Positions 36,847-46,778 of a stretch of DNA of 64,000 nucleotides are shown here, in pieces. Numbering within the stretch: position 1 is the first letter of the stretch; every line of letters begins with the position of its first letter. This DNA comes from Legionella sp. PC1000. GTDB taxonomy: Bacteria > Pseudomonadota > Gammaproteobacteria > Legionellales > Legionellaceae. The translations under genes were made by a program, and so were the position numbers. Below the pieces are notes generated by a model. It saw only the letters and a program-made list of their open reading frames with translations. It searched no databases and was not told the DNA's origin. The DNA is taken from contig NZ_CP059400.1 in the NCBI RefSeq assembly GCF_014109805.1, positions 62,001-126,000 on the forward strand, read 5' to 3'.

Positions 36847-37485
36847 TTAAATTGATTTCCCAATTATCTCTGAAATTAAGCTTAAACAATCCGTACCGAG
36901 TTTAATACCTATGAAAGCCATTAGCATGCCGCTAATTAGCTCAATTCCTTTCCATACATTTGCTTTGGTCAAAACGTCAGAAAAATATAGTGCTGTAAAG
37001 GTTAATGAACTAAACCAGACAAAGCTTGATGTGAGCACACCCAGTAAAAAAATAGGTTCCTGATTTGGATATCCGCTGCTGCCACCACCTATAATGACCA
37101 GCGAATCAATAATTGCGTGCGGGTTAAGGATACTAAACCCCAAAGCTAAGAGAATGATTTGGGCTCTGTTGCGTGGTTGGTGTATATTTTCTGCATCTTC
37201 CGATGATTTGGAAAATGCGTTGGCTAAGGTTTTGGCGGAATAAAAAAGTAAAAAAAGTGTGCCTAACAGCATCATCCATATTTGCAGAACAGGACGAAGC
37301 TGAAGCAATTTGTGCAAGCCTGCAATACTGGAGCAAATTAAAATAAAATCACAGATAAAACATATGACAGCAGAAAGAATCGCATGATTTTTTTGTGCGC
37401 CTTGTTTAATCAAAAAGACGTTTTGCGGCCCTAGAGCAATGATCAAAGATAAGCCTAAAAACAAACCATTGAGATAAACAAACAT
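36847..37485 (-). CDS. LysE/ArgO-type amino-acid exporter
   Basis: 212 residues from MFVYLNGLFLGLSLIIALG. Typical LysE pattern: GPQNVFLIKQG near the start, a basic loop in the centre (about 90-110), then FSILNPHAIIDSLVIIGG. Five to six helices. Probably exports arginine/lysine or related amino acids; direction is inferred from the family. The ATG at 37485 was preferred to an open extension of 8 codons. Confidence 0.9.
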   Translation of the reverse strand: MFVYLNGLFLGLSLIIALGPQNVFLIKQGAQKNHAILSAVICFICDFILICSSIAGLHKLLQLRPVLQIWMMLLGTLFLLFYSAKTLANAFSKSSEDAENIHQPRNRAQIILLALGFSILNPHAIIDSLVIIGGGSSGYPNQEPIFLLGVLTSSFVWFSSLTFTALYFSDVLTKANVWKGIELISGMLMAFIGIKLGTDCLSLISEIIGKSI

Positions 37486-37616
37486 AATTGCAATATTAAA
37501 AAAAATCAAAGATAGCGATTATAACATTGCAACTTATGCATTGTGGAGTATAAAATGCGTCGATTATTCTGTCTCCGCAAGAGAAGCGTACAAAATAAGA
37601 ACAAATAGGAGGGAGC

Positions 37617-39164
37617 GTGGGCTCTTTGTTACTAAGAAAGCTAATCGTCACTGCAACTCTGACGGTGCTTGGTCTAGCAGGTCAATTACTACATGCAGAA
37701 AATGCTGCGCCTGCCCAACAGAAATTACAAATTCATGACGGATATTATCCTGTCTATCCACCTACTGCTCCAGCCACAGGTGAACAACAGACTTTAATTG
37801 AGCGTGGAGAATATTTGGCAAAGATGGGCGACTGTATTTCCTGCCATACGAATGTCAAAGCAGGCACGCCCGCTTATGCAGGTGGGTTACCTATCGCAAC
37901 TCCTTTCGGAACATTTTATAGTCCTAACATTACTCCCGATAAAGAAACAGGAATCGGTAATTGGACTGAAAAAGATTTTATCCGTGCACTTAAAGAAGGT
38001 CGCGATCCCAAAGGAAGAAATTATTTTCCCGTATTCCCTTATGTGTATTTTTCTAAAACCACCGAGGAAGATGCGCGTGCTCTATATGCTTATTTTATGA
38101 GCTTACCGCCCGTTAATTTACCTAACAAATCGTTACCCTTCCCCTTTAATGTTCCTGGTGCTCGCTTTACCCTTTGGGGATGGAACTTATTATTTTTCTT
38201 TCCTGAAGGACATGAGTTTCAATATGAAAAAGGAAGATCTCCTGAGTGGAACCGTGGAAAATATATCGTAGATGGCTTAGGCCATTGCAGTATGTGCCAT
38301 ACTCCATTAAATCCATTCGGAGCGCCAAAGAACAGATATTACCTGACTGGTGGATTTATTGATGGCTACTGGGCGCCAAACATTACTAAGTATGGTTTGG
38401 AAAGTGCAACTCATGAACAGGTCGCCGATGTATTCAAATATGATAAGCTCATTAACAATGCAGGGCGAGTAGCGGGTCCTATGGCTGAAGTTAATCGTAA
38501 CAGTCTGATGTACTTAACTGACGAAGATAGAATGGCTGTCGCGACCTACCTTAAAACAGTTGTCAGCGAAGAACCTTTAGGGCTACCGCCTTCAAATGAT
38601 CCTCCCTCCCTCGATCGTGGAAAGCAAGTTTATTTCACTGCGTGTGTGATTTGTCACCAAGATGGCGCGATGAGTGCTCCATTGTTGGGGAGTTCGGCAA
38701 GTTGGTATGAACGCTTAAAAAGCAGCGGATTAACTGGACTATATCGTCATGCAATCGATGGATTTAACTTTATGCCAGTTAAAGGTGCCTGCGTGACGTG
38801 TTCCGATAACGATATTATTTCAGCTGTGGATTTCATACTCAATGAATCATTGACTCGCACACAATTATTGGATCTCAAGTCTGGTGGTGCAAAAAAATAC
38901 CCTGAAAGTGGTCAAGCCGTTTATAACGCGCATTGTGCTGCGTGTCATAATGATGGAAAAGACGGGGCACCTAAAATTGGCGATAAAGAAGCATGGAAAT
39001 CCCTGATTGCAAAAAATGTAGATGTATTGATTGAAAATACTGTTCATGGAAAAGATCATCCGAAAAATGGAGGCTGTAATCAATGCACAACAAACGAAAT
39101 TATCGAGGCAGTAAAATACATGGTCAGTCAATCTAAAACTGATGGGAACTACTCATTATGGTAG
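37617..39164 (+). CDS. Four-heme c-type cytochrome, upstream of cytochrome oxidase genes
   Basis: 515 residues from a GTG with GGAGGGAGC before it; signal peptide ends near residue 27. Four heme sites CxxCH: CISCH (73-77), CSMCH (224-228), CVICH (343-347), CAACH (440-444). The first half resembles the cytochrome c subunit of membrane alcohol/gluconate dehydrogenases; the third and fourth domains are cytochrome c5-like with the extra disulfide pairs CVTC (392-395) and CNQC (487-490). Domain 3 keeps axial Met386 (FMPVKGAC), but domain 4 has His481 at the matching place (HPKNGGC). Likely electron carrier to the oxidase encoded next. Confidence 0.9.
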   Translation: MGSLLLRKLIVTATLTVLGLAGQLLHAENAAPAQQKLQIHDGYYPVYPPTAPATGEQQTLIERGEYLAKMGDCISCHTNVKAGTPAYAGGLPIATPFGTFYSPNITPDKETGIGNWTEKDFIRALKEGRDPKGRNYFPVFPYVYFSKTTEEDARALYAYFMSLPPVNLPNKSLPFPFNVPGARFTLWGWNLLFFFPEGHEFQYEKGRSPEWNRGKYIVDGLGHCSMCHTPLNPFGAPKNRYYLTGGFIDGYWAPNITKYGLESATHEQVADVFKYDKLINNAGRVAGPMAEVNRNSLMYLTDEDRMAVATYLKTVVSEEPLGLPPSNDPPSLDRGKQVYFTACVICHQDGAMSAPLLGSSASWYERLKSSGLTGLYRHAIDGFNFMPVKGACVTCSDNDIISAVDFILNESLTRTQLLDLKSGGAKKYPESGQAVYNAHCAACHNDGKDGAPKIGDKEAWKSLIAKNVDVLIENTVHGKDHPKNGGCNQCTTNEIIEAVKYMVSQSKTDGNYSLW

Positions 39165-39280
39165 CCTAATTGATTGAATAGAGCCCTCACTTGATTGCGG
39201 GGGAAGATCAAAAGTTAAAAATGTATAAAAATAAATTGGAGCCAGGTCAGTCTGGCTTCTTGACAAGACGAGGAATGGGG

Positions 39281-40483
39281 ATGTTAAACAGGTTAAAGAT
39301 CTGTAGATTATTAACGATGCTAGGTATCTGGGCTGCGAGCCAACCAATATTCGCTGTGGATTTTTGGCAATTAAATATGTATCGAGGGGTTACTCCCATC
39401 AGTAAAGATGCATATTACCTACATATGGTGTGTATGGCAGTTTGCGCCATTATTGGGGTCGTGGTATTCGGCGTTATGATCTATTCCATGATCCATCATA
39501 GGAAATCCAAAGGATATAAGGCTGCATCATTTCATGATAATCCTCGCTTGGAAGTTGTCTGGTCGATTATACCTTTCTTGATTCTCGTTGGACTTGCAAT
39601 ACCTGCTACACGTGTTTTAATTCGCATGGATGATACAAAACAGTCAGAACTAACTATAAAAGTAGTGGGCTACCAGTGGCGATGGCAGTATGAGTATCTT
39701 GATCAGGGAATTAGCTTTTTTAGCACCTTATCCACGCCTTTTGCACAAATTCAAAATAAACAGAAAAAAAATGAGTGGTATTTATTGGAAGTAGATAAAC
39801 CATTGGTTGTGCCTGTTAATAAGAAAATTCGCTTTTTAGTGACTTCAAATGATGTGGTTCATTCTTGGTGGGTTCCCGAATTAGGTATTAAACGTGATGC
39901 GATACCCGGCTTTATGTATGAGGCATGGGCTACAATAGATAAACCAGGAACTTATCGAGGTCAATGTGCCGAGCTTTGTGGGGTGAATCACGGATTCATG
40001 CCTATAGTTGTTGAAGCAGTAAATCAGCAAGATTTTGATAAGTGGGTAGCTGCGCAAACAAAAACCGGTGATCAGTATACTCAAGGGGAAGCTGTTGCCG
40101 CTCCACAGAAAACGATGACACGTGATGAGTTTCTTGCTTTTGGCAAGCAAAAATATGAACAATTTTGTTCCCCATGTCATCAACCTGACGGTAGGGGTAT
40201 CCCGCCTATGTACCCAGCTCTTAGGGCCAGTTCAGTAGCGACCGGTCATCCTGTTTCACGGCATCTAGATATAATACTTAATGGTGTTGCCGGCTCAGCA
40301 ATGCAGCCTTATAAAGATCAACTTACAGATGAAGAAATTGCTGCAATTGCTACATATGAGCGCAATGCCTGGGACAACAACACTAATGATGTAGTTCAAG
40401 CCGCAGAGGTTGCTACACAACGTCAGAAAGCTAATCAACAACCAACCATGGTTAATAAAGTTCAAGCTGGAGGTTTGCAATGA
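39281..40483 (+). CDS. coxB: Cytochrome c oxidase subunit II, with C-terminal cytochrome c domain
   Basis: CuA-carrying subunit of an aa3-type oxidase. 400 residues from the ATG at 39281 (AGGAATGGGG before it): signal peptide ending IFA, two membrane helices, cupredoxin with the CuA ligands His194, Cys229, Cys233, His237 and Met240 (CAELCGVNHGFM), aromatic patch GYQWRWQY. A cytochrome c domain follows, CSPCH at 296-300, as in caa3-type enzymes. The frame is open from a TTG 30 codons earlier. The stop overlaps the coxA ATG by 4 bases. Confidence 0.95.
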   Translation: MLNRLKICRLLTMLGIWAASQPIFAVDFWQLNMYRGVTPISKDAYYLHMVCMAVCAIIGVVVFGVMIYSMIHHRKSKGYKAASFHDNPRLEVVWSIIPFLILVGLAIPATRVLIRMDDTKQSELTIKVVGYQWRWQYEYLDQGISFFSTLSTPFAQIQNKQKKNEWYLLEVDKPLVVPVNKKIRFLVTSNDVVHSWWVPELGIKRDAIPGFMYEAWATIDKPGTYRGQCAELCGVNHGFMPIVVEAVNQQDFDKWVAAQTKTGDQYTQGEAVAAPQKTMTRDEFLAFGKQKYEQFCSPCHQPDGRGIPPMYPALRASSVATGHPVSRHLDIILNGVAGSAMQPYKDQLTDEEIAAIATYERNAWDNNTNDVVQAAEVATQRQKANQQPTMVNKVQAGGLQ

Positions 40484-42099
40484 GTAGTTATACATTAGCG
40501 CACGATGAGAAACATGACGATCATGGTCCTGAACAGGGTAAGGGCGTCTTAGGATTTATAAAACGCTGGCTGTTTACTACAAACCACAAAGACATAGGCA
40601 CACTTTATTTGTGGCTTGCAATGTTCAGCTTCTTTTTAGCGGGTGGCATGGCCTTAATTATTCGGGCAGAATTATTTCAGCCAGGACATCGTTTCGTTGA
40701 TCCTAATTTCTTTAACCAAATGACTACCCTGCATGGCTTAATCATGTTGTTTGGGGTGGTAATGCCGGCATTTACTGGAATGGCAAACTGGCAAATTCCA
40801 ATGATGATAGGCGCTCCCGATATGGCGTTGCCACGTTTAAATAACTGGAGTTTTTGGATTTTACCTTTTGCTTTTACATTATTACTTTCAACTACATTCC
40901 ATGCTGGAGGCGGTCCTAACTTTGGCTGGACCATGTATGCACCTCTCTCGACTACTTATGCACCTCCAAGCACCGACTTTATGATTTTCTCGATACATAT
41001 GATGGGTCTTTCATCCATTATGGGTTCAATTAATATTATTGCTACTATATTAAATTTACGTGCCCCCGGCATGACCCTGATGAAAATGCCAATGTTCGTA
41101 TGGACCTGGTTAATTACTGCCTTTTTATTGATTGCAATTATGCCTGTATTGGCTGGAGCGGTAACCATGATGCTGGCTGATCGTCATTTTGGTACCAGCT
41201 TCTTTAGCGCGGCCGGTGGTGGTGATCCCATATTGTTCCAACATGTATTCTGGTTTTTTGGACATCCTGAAGTGTATGTTCTCGTATTGCCTGCTTTCGG
41301 GGTTATCTCTGAAGTTATCCCTACCTTTAGCCGTAAACCTTTATTTGGCTATTACTTTATGGTTTATGCTACAGTCAGTATTGCTATCTTGTCATTTATT
41401 GTCTGGGCGCACCATATGTTTACAACAGGTATCCCTCTGGGCGCAGAATTATTTTTCATGTATACCACGATGCTTATTGCGGTTCCCACCGGCATTAAAG
41501 TATTTAACTGGGTAAGCACTATGTTCCGTGGCTCTATGACTTTTGAAACACCCATGTTATTTGCATTGGCATTTGTATTTTTGTTTACTATAGGAGGATT
41601 CACAGGACTGATGCTTGCGTTGGTTCCTGCAGATTTCCAATATCAAGATAGTTATTTTGTCGTGGCTCATTTCCATTACGTTCTGGTTCCAGGTGTAATT
41701 TTTGCCCTATTTTCCGCTACATATTACTGGCTTCCTAAGTGGACCGGGCATATGTATAACGAACTGTTAGGTAAATGGCACTTTTGGCTGTCTGTTATTT
41801 CGGTAAATGTAGCCTTCTTTCCAATGCACTTTTTAGGATTAGCAGGCATGCCAAGAAGAATCCCGGATTATGCATTGCAATTTGCTAATTTCAATATGGT
41901 TTCTTCAATTGGTGCCTTTATTTTTGGATTCACACAGCTCTTATTTTTATATAATGTAATTGCTACCATAAGGAAAAAGGGTACTAAAAAAGATATTGCT
42001 GCTGCAAGATCATGGGAAGGTGCATATGGCTTAGAATGGACATTACCTTCGCCACCTCCCTACCATACTTTTACCACTCCGCCCAAGTTAGATTTATAG
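40480..42099 (+). CDS. coxA: Cytochrome c oxidase subunit I
   Basis: Catalytic heme-copper subunit, 539 residues with twelve helices. Ligands visible: His85 and His399 (heme a), His397 (heme a3, in AHFHYV), CuB His262, His311 and His312 with the crosslinked Tyr266 in GHPEVY. The HPE glutamate marks an A1-type proton pump. Reduces O2 to water. Same operon as coxB; cox11 begins 10 bases after the stop. Confidence 0.98.
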   Translation: MSSYTLAHDEKHDDHGPEQGKGVLGFIKRWLFTTNHKDIGTLYLWLAMFSFFLAGGMALIIRAELFQPGHRFVDPNFFNQMTTLHGLIMLFGVVMPAFTGMANWQIPMMIGAPDMALPRLNNWSFWILPFAFTLLLSTTFHAGGGPNFGWTMYAPLSTTYAPPSTDFMIFSIHMMGLSSIMGSINIIATILNLRAPGMTLMKMPMFVWTWLITAFLLIAIMPVLAGAVTMMLADRHFGTSFFSAAGGGDPILFQHVFWFFGHPEVYVLVLPAFGVISEVIPTFSRKPLFGYYFMVYATVSIAILSFIVWAHHMFTTGIPLGAELFFMYTTMLIAVPTGIKVFNWVSTMFRGSMTFETPMLFALAFVFLFTIGGFTGLMLALVPADFQYQDSYFVVAHFHYVLVPGVIFALFSATYYWLPKWTGHMYNELLGKWHFWLSVISVNVAFFPMHFLGLAGMPRRIPDYALQFANFNMVSSIGAFIFGFTQLLFLYNVIATIRKKGTKKDIAAARSWEGAYGLEWTLPSPPPYHTFTTPPKLDL

Positions 42100-42108
42100 G
42101 TTAGCTGT

Positions 42109-42645
42109 ATGAAAAAACAAAATGGGCATCACCGACTACTCGTTATATTATCCGGCCTCGTGCTGGGGATGTTTGCCTTTGGATTTGCATTAGTGCCCAT
42201 TTACAACAGTTTGTGTAAATCATTGGGCATTAATGGTAAAACAAATCCTGAAGCGGTAGCATATGATGTAAGCAAAGCTAAAGTAGATAAAAGTAGAGAA
42301 ATAACCGTTGAATTTGTTGCTACAAATAATAGTGGTGTTCCTTGGGCATTCTATCCAAAAATGCGAAAAATCAAGGTACATCCTGGCGAAATAGCCAAGC
42401 TGTCATTTTATGCAGAGAATAAGACGGATCATCAGATGACTGTACAGGCGATACCCAGCGTTACACCGGGTATCGCTGCTAAATATCTGAAAAAGACAGA
42501 GTGTTTTTGCTTTGCGCGGCAAACATTGAATGGACATGAAGCAATGAATATGCCTTTGTTATTTCATCTGGATGCGGATTTACCCAAAAAAGTACAGACG
42601 GTTACGCTGTCTTATACTTTATTTGATGTAACAGACAAAGGTTGA
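42109..42645 (+). CDS. ctaG: Cytochrome c oxidase assembly protein Cox11/CtaG
   Basis: Membrane-anchored copper chaperone delivering Cu to CuB of subunit I. 178 residues: one N-terminal helix (about 10-30), then an immunoglobulin-like periplasmic domain with the copper motif CFCF (132-135) in KKTECFCFARQTL. It sits between coxA and coxC, the standard position. Confidence 0.95.
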   Translation: MKKQNGHHRLLVILSGLVLGMFAFGFALVPIYNSLCKSLGINGKTNPEAVAYDVSKAKVDKSREITVEFVATNNSGVPWAFYPKMRKIKVHPGEIAKLSFYAENKTDHQMTVQAIPSVTPGIAAKYLKKTECFCFARQTLNGHEAMNMPLLFHLDADLPKKVQTVTLSYTLFDVTDKG

Positions 42646-42806
42646 TATGCGGCTCCATATTTTGAATGTATAGAACTTTATGTTAAACACACAAAATAAC
42701 TGTATGCTGCAAATCAAAATTGGCAGGTCGAACAATTTATAGATTACGCTCTTCCACTAAAGAGTGCTTTGAAAAACAGATTATTGGAACAGGAGATTGA
42801 AATATA

Positions 42807-43676
42807 ATGGGAGGACATGGTACTTATTATATCCCTAAACCGAGTCATTGGCCTTTGGTTGCATCAATTGGGTTAACTACTACTCTCGTGGGTGCTGCAT
42901 CTTGGCTTCATAATGACTGGTATGGTCCCTACATATTCACCATTGGTTTTGCAATCATGGTTTTTATGCTATTTGGTTGGTTTGGCCAAGTAATTTATGA
43001 GAACTCGAAAGGAGTCTATGACGAGCAAGTTGATAGATCATTTCGTTGGGGGATGTGCTGGTTCATTTTCTCTGAAGTCTGCTTTTTTGGAGCATTTTTC
43101 GGTGCCTTGTTCTACACCCGACTCTGGTCAGTTCCACTTTTAGGTGGCGAAGTACATCCAATTACCCACTTTACTCTCTGGCCTAATTTCGAGGCAACCT
43201 GGCCTGTGCTTGTTAATCCGGACAATCAAATTTTTGCTGGAGCACATGAAGCAATGGGAGCTTGGGGGTTAGCAGCAATAAATACACTTATTTTATTAAC
43301 CTCAGGGGTAACCATTACCTGGGCACATTGGGCTTTAAAATTACAGAAGCAAAAGCAGTTAATTCTCGGGATGATTTTAACTATTGCATTGGGGGTGACG
43401 TTCCTAGCATTACAAAGTTATGAGTATCATGAAGCATATACCGAGATGAATTTAACTTTAGCTTCAGGTATTTATGGAACGACGTTTTTTATGCTCACAG
43501 GATTTCACGGGTTGCACGTAACCATTGGTACAATTATGTTGATTGTAATCACCATTCGCTGCAAACGGGGTCATTTTACGCCAGAACGTCACTTTGCATT
43601 TGAAGGGGTAGCATGGTATTGGCACTTTGTGGACGTGGTCTGGTTGTTCCTGTTTGTTTTTGTTTACTGGTTATAA
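42807..43676 (+). CDS. coxC: Cytochrome c oxidase subunit III
   Basis: 289 residues, seven helices, no cofactor; stabilises the oxidase and its proton uptake. Family phrases: YYIPKPSHWPL, SEVCFFGAFFGALFYTRL, TGFHGLHVTIGT, YWHFVDVVWLFLFVFVYW. The gap to ctaG is 161 bases, larger than the others. No surf1, ctaA or ctaB follows in the window; the operon seems to end at the hairpin 43698-43720. Confidence 0.97.
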   Translation: MGGHGTYYIPKPSHWPLVASIGLTTTLVGAASWLHNDWYGPYIFTIGFAIMVFMLFGWFGQVIYENSKGVYDEQVDRSFRWGMCWFIFSEVCFFGAFFGALFYTRLWSVPLLGGEVHPITHFTLWPNFEATWPVLVNPDNQIFAGAHEAMGAWGLAAINTLILLTSGVTITWAHWALKLQKQKQLILGMILTIALGVTFLALQSYEYHEAYTEMNLTLASGIYGTTFFMLTGFHGLHVTIGTIMLIVITIRCKRGHFTPERHFAFEGVAWYWHFVDVVWLFLFVFVYWL

Positions 43677-43697
43677 ATAAATCGATATCCAACATAG

Positions 43698-43720
43698 GCT
43701 GGGCTGTTTGAAAGCCCAGC
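43698..43720 (+). terminator. Stem-loop after coxC
   Basis: GCTGGGCT pairs with AGCCCAGC over 8 bp with loop GTTTGAA, extended by AACAT/ATGTT. It lies 21 bases past the coxC stop. No T-run, so efficiency is uncertain. Confidence 0.55.
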
Positions 43721-43907
43721 ATGTTAACACATCTAACTCATTTTTCCTGCAAGAGACTCCCGGTCCCTTAACCACATCCCTGCCTACGCCCGAGTCTTGT
43801 CTGCGGTATGTCGGAGTAGCCGGACTGTTTTTTCAGCGATGTATCGAAGATTCAGAAAGACTTAGGGGTAAATGGGCAGCCCTCGTTGCTATCGTACATT
43901 GAGAGTC

Positions 43908-44180
43908 CTATAAGCGCGTATTGATCAATAAACCAGGCTGGAATTGGATTTCACGAATTGTTAACTGATAAGTAAAGAACGAATGCTCAAATTTAATTTC
44001 CTGAATGATTGCTTGACCCCGGAAATGCTTTGCTAAAAAAGAGACCTCGATATATTTTTCAATATACGCATCACATTTAAACTCAATGTTTTCTTCAGAT
44101 AAACTGAGAAGTTGGCCTGAATATTCTTCGTCGCCAATTTTTATTAGAATGTATACGGGTTGAACAGGCTGAATTAACAT
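43908..44180 (-). CDS. Small protein, possibly PilZ-like
   Basis: 90 residues from the ATG at 44180, which has GGAG at a 6-base spacing. Predicted all-beta: VYILIKIGDEEYSGQLLSLSEENIEFKCDAYIEKYIEVSFLAKHFRGQAIIQEI. The order of strands recalls PilZ domains, but the RxxxR and DxSxxG motifs for c-di-GMP are not obvious (only LLSLSEENI). Function unknown. Alone between coxC and parB. Confidence 0.6.
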   Translation of the reverse strand: MLIQPVQPVYILIKIGDEEYSGQLLSLSEENIEFKCDAYIEKYIEVSFLAKHFRGQAIIQEIKFEHSFFTYQLTIREIQFQPGLLINTRL

Positions 44181-44443
44181 TGCAGTCTCCAAGCAATATA
44201 ACCAGCTTATATAATAAATTGTAGCCTAATTATTTATTTTTTCAGAAGTTCAAGAAACCTCTTCCAAACTTTACTGGGGAGGATTGAGGGCGAATCTGAT
44301 TCATAGAAAATGAAAAGCCGAAGCAAATACTGCCAATCAACACCGTAAGTGCTCAATCCAACTGTCGAGCCTGGGCTATTACTCAACATCAACCAAATCC
44401 GGTTTCGTTGCGCTAAACCAAGGCTACAAATACAGTTAAGCAG

Positions 44444-45313
44444 TTAGTATGCACTAATAAGCTGATCAATAATGTTTTGCAAACTGTGTTCGTTATCATA
44501 ATGGATGACTAAGGAGCCTTTACCTGATTTGCCAGGTTTAAGCTTAATGGGTGTTTGCAAATGTTGTGAGAGATTTTTCAATTGATCTTGATAGTGAGCA
44601 AGATCTATAGGCTGTTGTTCTTCTTTTGTTTTACCCGATTTAATCCGCTCAACGAGCTTTTCAGTTTCACGCACGGATAAGTTCTTAGCAACGATAAGTT
44701 GAGCCACTTGATTTTGTTGTTCTTCGTCTAGCATTAGCAGAGCACGTGCGTGCCCCATATCCAGATCACCATGTTCTAAAAGCTTTTTGACACCGAGTGA
44801 TAATGCCAGTAGTCGTAAATAATTGCTTACCGCAGTTCTGGACTTACACAAGAGATCTGCAACTTGTTGATGGGTTAAAGAAAATTCATGCGTGAGTCTA
44901 TGCATGGCTCGCGCTTGATCCATCGCATTCAAATCTTCACGTTGCAAATTTTCCACTAAGGCCATAGCCATCGCTGTTTCATCATCAACTTGCTTCAAAA
45001 TAACTGGAACTTCTGTGAGTCCAGCTAACTGACTTGCACGCCAACGCCGCTCGCCGGCAATAATTTCATAGCGGCCAGTATTCAGTTCACGAACCAAAAG
45101 AGGTTGTAGCAAACCCTGTTTTTTGATTGACTGGGCAAGTTCCATTAGGGGAGCTTCTTCCATTTCACCACGGGGTTGATATTTTCCAGGTTGCAAACAC
45201 TCAACCGCAAGTTTAAGAATTTCAGTTTGCGGTTTTTCATTTAAAAGAATACTATTTGATTGACTTAATAAAGCGGATAAGTTACGCCCTAAACTACTAC
45301 GTTTTACTGTCAT
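44444..45313 (-). CDS. parB: Chromosome partitioning protein ParB
   Basis: CTP-dependent clamp that loads at parS sites. 289 residues. Seen: LAQSIKKQGLLQPLLVR, the CTP/ParB box GERRWRASQLAG, NLQREDLNAMDQA, and the HTH LTHQQVADLLCKSRTAVSNYLRLL. The C-terminal dimer domain ends NIIDQLISAY. Starts 12 bases after parA. I found no consensus parS (TGTTTCACGTGAAACA) in the window. Confidence 0.96.
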   Translation of the reverse strand: MTVKRSSLGRNLSALLSQSNSILLNEKPQTEILKLAVECLQPGKYQPRGEMEEAPLMELAQSIKKQGLLQPLLVRELNTGRYEIIAGERRWRASQLAGLTEVPVILKQVDDETAMAMALVENLQREDLNAMDQARAMHRLTHEFSLTHQQVADLLCKSRTAVSNYLRLLALSLGVKKLLEHGDLDMGHARALLMLDEEQQNQVAQLIVAKNLSVRETEKLVERIKSGKTKEEQQPIDLAHYQDQLKNLSQHLQTPIKLKPGKSGKGSLVIHYDNEHSLQNIIDQLISAY

Positions 45314-45325
45314 AAATTACCCCAA

Positions 45326-46096
45326 TTATCCTGCAACAGTCTGTTTATTAATCAACTCAGAGGCGAGTACCATATAGGCTGCTGCGCCTGGAGATGTTTT
45401 ATCGTAATGTAAGGCTGGCAATCCATGACTTGGTGCTTCAGCAAGTCTGACATTACGCGGTACTACGGTTCTATAGACTTTAGTTGGAAAATGTTCTATG
45501 AGTTGCTTTGACACCTCAGAACACAATCGATTACGCGCATCGTACATGGTTCTCAACACTCCCTCAAGATGCAATCGAGGATTTACCGAAGCTTTAACTT
45601 GCTCAATAGTTGAAAGCAGAGCAGCCAACCCCTCCAGAGCATAGTATTCGCATTGCATGGGGATAAGAACAGAATCCGCAGCAACAAAAGCATTAATTGT
45701 CAGCGTATTCAACGCGGGTGGACAATCAATCAGCACAAAGTCATAATTATTTTGAATGGGTTGCAATGCCTTATAGAGGAAAGTTTCACGATGATTGCGT
45801 TCCATCAGACTCACTTCCGCAACAGTTAAATCATCGTTGCCGGGTATTAAATCATAACCACTTGTTGTGGAAAGACATGCATGATTCGCAAGACAATCAT
45901 GAAGTAAGACATCATTAGTCGTATGCACCAATTGGCTTTTATCGACGCCACTACCCATGGTGGCATTGCCTTGGGGATCCAAGTCGATCAGTAAAACTTG
46001 TTGTCGATTTGCTGCCAAAGAAGCCGCTAAATTAATCGCAGTAGTGGTCTTGCCTACTCCGCCTTTTTGATTGGCAATGGCTATAACTTTTGCCAT
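45326..46096 (-). CDS. parA: Chromosome partitioning ATPase ParA (Soj)
   Basis: Deviant Walker ATPase moving ParB-DNA complexes. 256 residues. Deviant Walker A KGGVGKTTTAINLA near the start, DLDPQGNATMG, and VLIDCPPALNTL. Chromosomal type with no N-terminal HTH. Order mnmG-rsmG-parA-parB is typical near a replication origin in many bacteria, but dnaA, rpmH and clear DnaA boxes are not in the window. Confidence 0.97.
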   Translation of the reverse strand: MAKVIAIANQKGGVGKTTTAINLAASLAANRQQVLLIDLDPQGNATMGSGVDKSQLVHTTNDVLLHDCLANHACLSTTSGYDLIPGNDDLTVAEVSLMERNHRETFLYKALQPIQNNYDFVLIDCPPALNTLTINAFVAADSVLIPMQCEYYALEGLAALLSTIEQVKASVNPRLHLEGVLRTMYDARNRLCSEVSKQLIEHFPTKVYRTVVPRNVRLAEAPSHGLPALHYDKTSPGAAAYMVLASELINKQTVAG

Positions 46097-46148
46097 GATT
46101 TATTCCTTGGTTAAACCCGGGTAAGTAAGAAACTGTAAAGGCCCATTG

Positions 46149-46778
46149 CTACTTTCCAGGTTGATTTTCAATTATGACGCAACAACGCTCGCCTTCAACA
46201 CCTGCCACAGTATAACGCTCTATCTTGCAACTTTGGTTGATCTCATGCAATTCTGTATCAGGATAACGTCCCTTCATTGCCAACCAAATTCCATTATCAG
46301 CAATAAGATGTTGCGTCCACTGAATCATTTGTTCAAGGCTACTAAAAGCTCGACTTAATACTGTATCAAAACCTTGAGTCGGGTGGTAGTTTTCGACTCT
46401 AAATTGAACAATTTCAACATTTGTTAAATTTAGCTGTCGTTTCACTTCTGCCAGAAAACGAGTTTTTTTACCATTAGAATCTAATAAAACAAAGCTTAAG
46501 TCGGGTCTTGCCAGTGCAAGAGGAATACCCGGTAAGCCTGCTCCTGTTCCTACATCAATGATGTGATTGCCTTTAAGCCAAGGTAAAATAGCCAGGCTAT
46601 CCAATATATGTTTACCGACCATAGACTCAAGATCACGGATTGCAGTGAGATTATAAGCTAAATTCCACTTGTTAAGTAAGAATAAATAATCAGATAAAGA
46701 AGCGCTAAGTTCTTCCATATCAAATTGATGTAAACCCTCTCTAAGTAGTGGTTGTATCTGCGTTATTTGTTCTTTCAT
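46149..46778 (-). CDS. rsmG: 16S rRNA m7G527 methyltransferase
   Basis: SAM-dependent methyltransferase (GidB) modifying G527 of 16S rRNA. 209 residues. Motifs [21 protein letters not shown] and [11 protein letters not shown] are family signatures. ATG overlaps the mnmG stop (ATGA, 46775-46778), so the pair is coupled. Loss of RsmG gives low-level streptomycin resistance in other bacteria. Confidence 0.97.
   Translation of the reverse strand: MKEQITQIQPLLREGLHQFDMEELSASLSDYLFLLNKWNLAYNLTAIRDLESMVGKHILDSLAILPWLKGNHIIDVGTGAGLPGIPLALARPDLSFVLLDSNGKKTRFLAEVKRQLNLTNVEIVQFRVENYHPTQGFDTVLSRAFSSLEQMIQWTQHLIADNGIWLAMKGRYPDTELHEINQSCKIERYTVAGVEGERCCVIIENQPGK

Noticed and set aside
43708..43902. Plus-strand open frame of 64 codons after coxC
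   Set aside because: Starts within the stem-loop 43698-43720; no ribosome site or family.
44193..46148. Possible replication origin or parS next to parAB
   Set aside because: No dnaA or rpmH gene, no DnaA-box cluster and no TGTTTCACGTGAAACA-type parS found by reading.
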